NCBI GenBank assembly: GCA_964525625.1
Contig: CAZGKY010000069.1
Location: 1-10,657 of the forward strand
Origin: Stramentimicrobium sp964525625
GTDB lineage: Bacteria; Atribacterota; Phoenicimicrobiia; Phoenicimicrobiales; Stramentimicrobiaceae
DNA: 10,657 nucleotides
Direction: 5' to 3'
The notes below the pieces were generated by a model that saw only the letters and a list, made by a program, of their open reading frames with translations, had not been told where the DNA came from and ran no database searches. The translations under genes were made by a program, and so were the position numbers. Below are positions 6,951-10,657 of this stretch, piece after piece; the first letter of the stretch is position 1; every line of letters begins with the position of its first letter.

Positions 6951-6959
6951 TGGTATTAT
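6951..6959 (+). promoter_or_regulatory. Extended -10 promoter for the ferritin-like gene
   Basis: TGGTATTAT fits TGn plus TATTAT (6954-6959), five of six consensus positions. The expected -35 window (TTTTAG, 6931-6936) is poor. Transcription would start near 6966, leaving about 80 bases of leader before the preferred start at 7048. Confidence 0.45.
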
Positions 6960-7047
6960 GGTAAGTTAGATGAAATTTAAGTTATCAGGTTATATTGGAT
7001 TTAATAAAGTAAATAAGAAAATATTTGAAAAGGAGGATGATGATCAT

Positions 7048-7353
7048 ATGCCAAATTTTGGAAATTCTTTTTCTGGTCTGAAAAAGGATAGGAAATTAAC
7101 CAAAGAAGAATTAATTCGGGCGATAAGATTTATGATTGCGGCAGAATATGAAGCTATTCAACTTTATATGCAACTTGCTGAATCAACTGACCATAAGTTA
7201 GCACAGGAGGTTTTAAAAGATATTGCCGATGAAGAGCGAGTCCATGCCGGTGAATTTCTTCGACTCTTAACAGAACTTGACCCTGAGGAAGAAAAATTCT
7301 ATGCTGAGGGAGCTAAGGAAGTAGAAGAAGAGATTGAAAAACTGAATAAATAA
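7048..7353 (+). CDS. Small ferritin-like (rubrerythrin-type) di-iron protein
   Basis: The preferred product is 101 residues beginning MPNFGNSFSG. It starts at 7048 because AGGAGG lies at 7031-7036, whereas the in-frame ATG at 6970 has no ribosome binding site and its 26 extra residues look non-conserved. It forms two helices with the ferritin-like ligand pattern: Glu33 in FMIAAEYEAIQLY, and Glu63/His66 in ADEERVHAGEF (the ExxH motif). One such helix pair gives half a four-helix bundle, so a di-iron site would have to form between subunits, as in encapsulated ferritins and related rubrerythrin-like proteins. The segment after LTELDPEEE is an acidic C-terminal helix. No rubredoxin domain is attached and no encapsulin shell gene is in the window. 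A role in iron storage or peroxide handling is inferred from family. The next gene begins 49 bases after the stop with no terminator between, so they may be co-transcribed. Confidence 0.87.
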   Translation: MPNFGNSFSGLKKDRKLTKEELIRAIRFMIAAEYEAIQLYMQLAESTDHKLAQEVLKDIADEERVHAGEFLRLLTELDPEEEKFYAEGAKEVEEEIEKLNK

Positions 7354-7402
7354 AATTTCTTTAATATAATTTTTCAGGAATACTCAAAAAGAAAGGAAGA
7401 AG

Positions 7403-8341
7403 ATGTCCAGAAAAATCCAAAATATATGTGTATTTGGTATAGGTGGAGTTGGAGGATATTTTGGTGGTAAGATTGCCTATAAAATAAATAAAAATAAATT
7501 AGCTAAAGAGGTTTATTTTATCGCCCGAGGTGAGCATCTAACCACTATACAAGCAAAAGGATTAAAGGTAATAACTGATAAGGAGGAACTACTTTGCTAT
7601 CCCCATATTGCTACAGACCGTATAAGACATATTCCGACGCCAGATTTATATTTACTTTGTGTCAAGGGGTATGATTTAGCCAATGCGGTAGAGGAAATTG
7701 CCAAAAATATATCTCGTGATACAATCATACTACCCCTACTTAATGGTGTTGATATATACGATAGAATTAAAGCTATTTTACAGAAAGGGATAGTTATACC
7801 TGCTGCGGTATATGTTTCTTCCAGTGTTGAGCAACCCGGTATGGTTAGACAGAAAGGTCCAGAAGGACATATTGTATATGGACAAGATCCCCAATTCATG
7901 AATTTTGATTATCAGAACCTTAAGGAATTCTTCTCGGAAATGGATATTAGTGCAGCCTGGTTTGAAAATCCTTATTCCGCTATCTGGGAAAAATTTGTCT
8001 TTATCGCCGCTTTCAGTTTAATCACTGCCTATTCCGGGAGGAGTATTGGCGGAGTTTTAGAGGATAGTAAATTGAAGAATATGACTGAAAATATCATGAA
8101 GGAGATTACTCTGGTGGCCAGAGCACATGGCATAAATTTAAGGCAAGATATAATTGAAACTTCTATGCAAGTAGCGGAAAGATTTCCCTACGATACTAAA
8201 ACTTCCTTTCAGAAGGATTACTTAAAAGGGGATAACAAGAATGAAAGTGACCTATTTGGCGGAACCTTGATTCGTATGGCTCAAGAGCACAGAATTGCTA
8301 TTCCCACCACTACCGAAATCTATAATAGATTAATATCCTAA
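7403..8341 (+). CDS. Ketopantoate reductase (ApbA/PanE) family protein
   Basis: The 312-residue protein has the two-domain design of 2-dehydropantoate 2-reductase, an NADPH-dependent enzyme of pantothenate/CoA synthesis. The N-terminal Rossmann domain starts VFGIGGVGGYFGGK (10-23), continues to CVKGYD (86-91) and holds PLLNGV with Asn114. The helical C-terminal domain has the catalytic Lys197 in IWEKF and TSFQKDYLKG followed by NESDLFGG with Glu281 and a final IPTTTEIY. Compared by eye with the E. coli enzyme, two asparagines after the lysine (N180 and the substrate-binding N184) are Ile201 and Ser205. This pattern is common in PanE-family paralogues whose substrate is not established, so I give no gene symbol. 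No other pantothenate gene is nearby. The ATG is preceded by AAAGGAAG. The length is normal. Confidence 0.88.
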   Translation: MSRKIQNICVFGIGGVGGYFGGKIAYKINKNKLAKEVYFIARGEHLTTIQAKGLKVITDKEELLCYPHIATDRIRHIPTPDLYLLCVKGYDLANAVEEIAKNISRDTIILPLLNGVDIYDRIKAILQKGIVIPAAVYVSSSVEQPGMVRQKGPEGHIVYGQDPQFMNFDYQNLKEFFSEMDISAAWFENPYSAIWEKFVFIAAFSLITAYSGRSIGGVLEDSKLKNMTENIMKEITLVARAHGINLRQDIIETSMQVAERFPYDTKTSFQKDYLKGDNKNESDLFGGTLIRMAQEHRIAIPTTTEIYNRLIS

Positions 8342-8590
8342 AACAATTATATTTTCATAAAATTATCAAAGATAACAAAAGTAGGTTTTTCAACCAAATA
8401 GAATTATTATATTTAGGTAACCAATATGGAGAGAAATAAAGAAAAAAAATAAAACAATTAGGTTAATTTATTGCTTACTATGGCTATATATTTATTTTTC
8501 CTATTTCCCTGATTTTAATTGAAATATTGTCTTTATGGATAGTAAAAATTCGAAAAATCTATTTCTAAATAGAAAGGAGAATCCAGGAAG
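8342..8590. other. AT-rich spacer before the FmdB-YedE cluster
   Basis: About 250 bases without a plausible gene. TCTATTT-ct-AAATAGA (8558-8573) is a perfect 7-base inverted repeat that ends two bases before the ribosome binding site AGGAG (8575-8579) and could be an operator or a translation-affecting hairpin. TTGAAA at 8518 has no -10 at proper spacing; a TATATT at 8487-8492 has only a poor -35. I cannot name the promoter of the cluster, and no terminator for the preceding gene was recognised. Confidence 0.4.
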
Positions 8591-8818
8591 ATGCCGAATT
8601 ATAATTATGAATGTCAGGATTGCCATCATATATTTGAGGTTACTGCTTCAATTAAAGATATGGAGAAGGGCAATTTTCCCTGTGAAAAGTGTGGTAGTAA
8701 AAATACAAAAAGGCTATATGATGGGTTTGGATTCTGTCACAGTACCGGTTCAGATGTAGATAATACTGGCAGTTGCCCCACTTGTCAGAATAACACCTGC
8801 TCTTTAGATGATGATTAG
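8591..8818 (+). CDS. FmdB-type zinc ribbon protein with extra C-terminal cysteines
   Basis: This 75-residue protein begins MPNYNYECQDCHHIFE, the hallmark of the FmdB/CxxC_CxxC_SSSS regulatory-type zinc ribbon. Cys8/Cys11 and Cys31/Cys34 (FPCEKCGS) form a four-cysteine zinc site. The part after residue 45 is not standard: Cys49 in GFCHSTGSD, then SCPTCQNNTC (61-70) supplying Cys62, Cys65 and Cys70, and an acidic end SLDDD. These may form a second metal or S/Se-binding site. The ATG has AGGAG eleven bases upstream. The name FmdB comes from a putative regulator of amidase/formamidase operons, but the molecular role of the family is poorly known. Here it sits 43 bases before yedE on the same strand and is probably co-transcribed with the S/Se module, which suggests a role in that pathway. 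That link is inference from position. Confidence 0.87.
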   Translation: MPNYNYECQDCHHIFEVTASIKDMEKGNFPCEKCGSKNTKRLYDGFGFCHSTGSDVDNTGSCPTCQNNTCSLDDD

Positions 8819-8861
8819 TTTTAAAATGATTGGGTAACAAAAATAGGGGAGGAAATATTAT

Positions 8862-9965
8862 ATGTTAAAAAATTATTTTGATTCTCGCAAGATAATCATA
8901 TTTACAGGCATATTCATTGGTATAGCAGCAACAGTCTTGCAAAGTCTTGGCAATCCAGCCAATATGGGCATCTGTGTGGCTTGTATGGAAAGAGATATAG
9001 CTGGGGCATTAGGTTTTCACCGAGCAGCAACGGTGCAGTATATTCGCCCAGAGATTATTGGTTTTGTATTGGGTTCTCTCTTAGCAGCCATAATCTTTAA
9101 AGAATTCAAACCGCGTAGTGGATCAGCACCTTTAATACGTTTTATTCTAGGATTTCTGGCTATGATTGGTTCTTTAGTTTTTTTAGGATGCCCCTGGAGA
9201 GCTTTACTTAGATTGGCAGGTGGAGATGGGAATGCTCTGTTTGGAATATTGGGATTAGTTACCGGTATTTTAATTGGTATATTTTTTATTAAATCAGGTT
9301 ATAATTTAGGACGTAACCAGAGGACCTCTCCTTTAGCGGGTTGGATTTTACCATTAATCATGGTAGGTTTATTAATTTTACTGATTGTTAAACCACAATT
9401 GCCCTCTGGAGCAGTATTTTTCAGTAGTGAAGGACCTGGTTCCCAGCATGCTCCTATTTTAATTGCTTTATTGGTAGCCTTGGCTATTGGATTTTTAGCT
9501 CAAAGAACTAGGTTTTGCACAGTAGCAACCACCAGAGATGTCATTCTGATTAAAGACACCTACTTACTTACTGGTGTATTTAGTCTTTTACTTGCGGCCT
9601 GGTTAAGTAATTTAGTATTAGGACAATTTCATCCTGGTTTTCAGGGACAACCAATTGCACACACTAACCAGCTATGGAACTTTGGAGGGATGACCTTAGC
9701 TGGTCTTGCCTTTACCCTGGCTGGGGGCTGTCCTGGCCGTCAGCTTTTTCTTTCTGGAGAAGGAGATGCTGATGCATCACTATTTGTGCTTGGAATGATC
9801 TTCGGGGCAGGCTTTGCCCATAATTTTTCCATTGCCAGTTCTGCTAGTGGACCAGGTTTATGGGGGCCTGCTGCAGTAATTATGGGTTTGTTTATCTGTC
9901 TGGTCATCGGATTCAGTAAGAGCGACTTCTTCCCAAAAAAGGAGATAAAAACATATGAGCAATAA
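8862..9965 (+). CDS. yedE: YedE-type selenium/sulfur membrane transporter
   Basis: This 367-residue integral membrane protein belongs to the YeeE/YedE family (sulphur transport), specifically the subgroup known as selenium metabolism membrane protein YedE/FdhT, recognisable from the N-terminal GNPANMGICVACMERDIAGA (30-49). About ten hydrophobic segments are visible. The two halves are pseudo-repeats, each with a 'GCPxR-L---GD--A' signature: LGCPWRALLRLAGGDGNAL (108-126) and GGCPGRQLFLSGEGDADA (288-305). Cysteines in the conserved places are Cys38, Cys41, Cys110, Cys219 (RFCT) and Cys290; in the related thiosulfate transporter YeeE, such cysteines pass the substrate through the membrane. The start has GGGGAGG nine bases upstream. 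It overlaps the following carrier gene by 11 bases, with that gene's ribosome binding site inside its 3' end, so the two are translationally linked. Whether the cargo is a selenium or sulfur species cannot be settled from the sequence. Confidence 0.92.
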   Translation: MLKNYFDSRKIIIFTGIFIGIAATVLQSLGNPANMGICVACMERDIAGALGFHRAATVQYIRPEIIGFVLGSLLAAIIFKEFKPRSGSAPLIRFILGFLAMIGSLVFLGCPWRALLRLAGGDGNALFGILGLVTGILIGIFFIKSGYNLGRNQRTSPLAGWILPLIMVGLLILLIVKPQLPSGAVFFSSEGPGSQHAPILIALLVALAIGFLAQRTRFCTVATTRDVILIKDTYLLTGVFSLLLAAWLSNLVLGQFHPGFQGQPIAHTNQLWNFGGMTLAGLAFTLAGGCPGRQLFLSGEGDADASLFVLGMIFGAGFAHNFSIASSASGPGLWGPAAVIMGLFICLVIGFSKSDFFPKKEIKTYEQ

Positions 9966-10188
9966 AATTGACGTAAGGGGACTTTCTTGCCCCTTGCCAG
10001 TAGTGAAGGTCAGGAATAAATTAATAGAGTTAAAAGGTGGAGTTTTAGAAGTACTGGTGGATACAGGAACAGCGAAAGATAATATTATTCGCATAGCTAA
10101 CAATATGAATTGGAAAGTGGAAATTAAACAAGAAGGTGATGAAATCCTAATAATTATATCTAAAAAAGAAAATCAAAAAGAGGAATAA
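9955..10188 (+). CDS. TusA/YedF-type sulfurtransferase carrier
   Basis: This 77-residue protein is a single TusA/SirA-fold domain. The active motif RGLSCPLPVVK (8-18) gives the CPxP signature, with Cys12 as the persulfide- or perselenide-carrying residue, and VLVDTGTAKDNIIRIANN is the typical second half. The protein lacks the extra C-terminal domain of full-length YedF (about 200 residues), so it is TusA-like in size but sits where YedF does beside YedE. Its expected job is to accept sulfur or selenium from the transporter or from the cysteine desulfurase encoded next and pass it on. The ATG lies inside the yedE end, with AAGGAGA at 9940-9946, and its TAA overlaps the next ATG (TAATG). This suggests near-equal production of all three proteins. 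The C-terminus is Lys/Glu-rich. Confidence 0.92.
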   Translation: MSNKIDVRGLSCPLPVVKVRNKLIELKGGVLEVLVDTGTAKDNIIRIANNMNWKVEIKQEGDEILIIISKKENQKEE

Positions 10189-10657
10189 TGATTTATTTTG
10201 ACAATGCAGCGACTTCTTATTCTAAGCCTTCCGAGGTGAGAAAGGCTTTACTGAATTTTTTAGCAAAAGTAGGAGCAAGTCCAGGACGCTCTGGTCATCG
10301 TCTCTCCATAGAAGCTGGGCGTATACTCTATCAATGTCGGGAGAGTATAGCTGAGTTGTTCCATATTGATGACCCATTGAGAATTGTTTTTACTTCTAAT
10401 GCTACAGAGTCAATAAATCTGGTATTGAAAGGATTGTTAAAACCAGGTAATCAGGTAATTACCAGCAGTATGGAACATAATGCTGTTATGAGGCCTCTTC
10501 GTCAGCTGGAAATAGAAGGAGTAGAAGTTCAAATTATTCCCTGTTCTCCAGATGGTTATTTGGATACTGGAAAACTTGAACATACTATAAAAAGTAATAC
10601 TGTGCTTATTATATTAAACCATGCTTCCAATGTTACTGGTACCACCTTACCTATAGT
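10188..10657 (+). CDS. Class V aminotransferase, cysteine desulfurase/selenocysteine lyase type (5' part)
   Basis: An open frame from the ATG at 10188 runs off the right edge after 156 codons. The N-terminus MIYFDNAATSYSKP is the typical start of class V PLP enzymes of the cysteine desulfurase (SufS/CsdB) group. FTSNATESINLVLKG (68-82) is the cofactor-phosphate segment. SMEHNAVMRPL (94-104) holds His97, which stacks on the PLP ring, and NHASNVTGT (144-152) is the conserved strand before the PLP aspartate. The Schiff-base lysine and the catalytic cysteine loop would lie beyond the window, so completeness and class cannot be judged. The enzyme would remove S from cysteine, or Se from selenocysteine, and load Cys12 of the carrier. 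It shares one base with the preceding stop and uses GAGG at 10180-10183. It most resembles the short family annotated simply as 'cysteine desulfurase family protein' that occurs with YedE/YedF genes. Confidence 0.92.
   Translation, partial: MIYFDNAATSYSKPSEVRKALLNFLAKVGASPGRSGHRLSIEAGRILYQCRESIAELFHIDDPLRIVFTSNATESINLVLKGLLKPGNQVITSSMEHNAVMRPLRQLEIEGVEVQIIPCSPDGYLDTGKLEHTIKSNTVLIILNHASNVTGTTLPI

Larger units (their letters stand above)
6654..7047. other. AT-rich divergent spacer between the nitrilase-like and ferritin-like genes
   Basis: Nearly 400 bases of AT-rich DNA between divergent genes. It contains the minus-strand promoter at 6771-6800, a plus-strand extended -10 at 6951-6959, and a loosely repetitive stretch with three copies of a TATAA-type motif (about 6887-6913). 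An in-frame ATG at 6970 would extend the ferritin-like gene by 26 codons, but it has no ribosome binding site and sits about ten bases after the -10 element, so I treat 6970-7047 as leader. No RNA gene was recognised. Confidence 0.5.

Noticed and set aside
6970..7047. Upstream in-frame ATG that would lengthen the ferritin-like protein by 26 residues
   Set aside because: There is no ribosome binding site at 6970, it sits about ten bases from a -10 element, and AGGAGG directs initiation at 7048.
7597..7899. Minus-strand 100-codon open frame within the PanE-family gene
   Set aside because: It is antisense to a conserved reductase and shows no family motif.
8384..8395. GGTT-tttc-AACC hairpin after the PanE-family gene
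   Set aside because: A four-base stem with no following T run is too weak to call a terminator.
8535..8840. Open frames in other phases overlapping the FmdB-like gene on both strands
   Set aside because: The CxxC zinc-ribbon frame with a good ribosome binding site explains this DNA; the alternatives give no meaningful protein.
9858..10103. Minus-strand 81-codon open frame across the yedE/carrier overlap
   Set aside because: It is opposite two clearly conserved genes and has no ribosome binding site.
8591..10657. Possible in-frame UGA (selenocysteine) in the selenium-type module
   Set aside because: The zinc-ribbon gene ends in TAG, and yedE and the carrier both end in TAA; each encodes a full-length product without an internal UGA.

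Overview
The window is AT-rich bacterial DNA with compact genes, strong purine-rich ribosome binding sites (AGGGGG, AGGAGG, GGGGAGG) and sigma-70-type promoters. The gene set points to an anaerobe: an aldo/keto reductase carrying a two-cluster ferredoxin domain, a small rubrerythrin-like di-iron protein and a YedE-type selenium/sulfur module. A secreted Spy/CpxP-like protein suggests a cell with an outer membrane. By general style it could belong to a lineage such as Atribacterota, but that is a guess; a low-GC clostridial or thermophilic lineage is not excluded.

Layout. Positions 1-783 hold no intact gene. They carry the decayed C-terminal end of an IS1595/ISXO2-type transposase (116-310), directly followed in the same frame by a 53-codon tail that looks like the end of a type II restriction endonuclease (311-472), then about 310 bases of AT-rich spacer with a weak promoter. 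Positions 784-2014 (+) hold a DJ-1/PfpI protein and an unrecognised two-TM protein with a possible winged-helix tail, closed by a bidirectional hairpin terminator (2065-2107). The Spy/CpxP-like gene (2153-2701, -) converges on it. A 280-base divergent spacer with two palindromes and an extended -10 promoter separates it from the 4Fe-4S aldo/keto reductase (2982-3932, +). Two minus-strand genes follow: a tandem nitrilase-like protein (4980-6653) and a YegS/DgkB-type lipid kinase homologue (3972-4874). Each has its own recognisable promoter. After another divergent AT-rich spacer come a ferritin-like protein (7048-7353) and a ketopantoate-reductase family protein (7403-8341).

From 8591 to the right edge runs a tight plus-strand cluster: an FmdB-type zinc ribbon, a YedE membrane protein, a TusA/YedF-type sulfur carrier that overlaps yedE by 11 bases, and a class V cysteine desulfurase/selenocysteine lyase-type enzyme whose start overlaps the carrier stop (TAATG) and which runs off the window. 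The likely combined role is uptake of a sulfur or selenium compound, mobilisation of S/Se from cysteine or selenocysteine by the PLP enzyme, and hand-over on the carrier's CPxP cysteine.

I did not find a clearly new multi-gene system. The observations most worth checking are the nitrilase tandem whose second domain has lost its catalytic residues, the S/Se module with a zinc-ribbon leader gene, and the transposase/endonuclease scar at the left edge. No tRNA, rRNA, CRISPR array or riboswitch was recognised.
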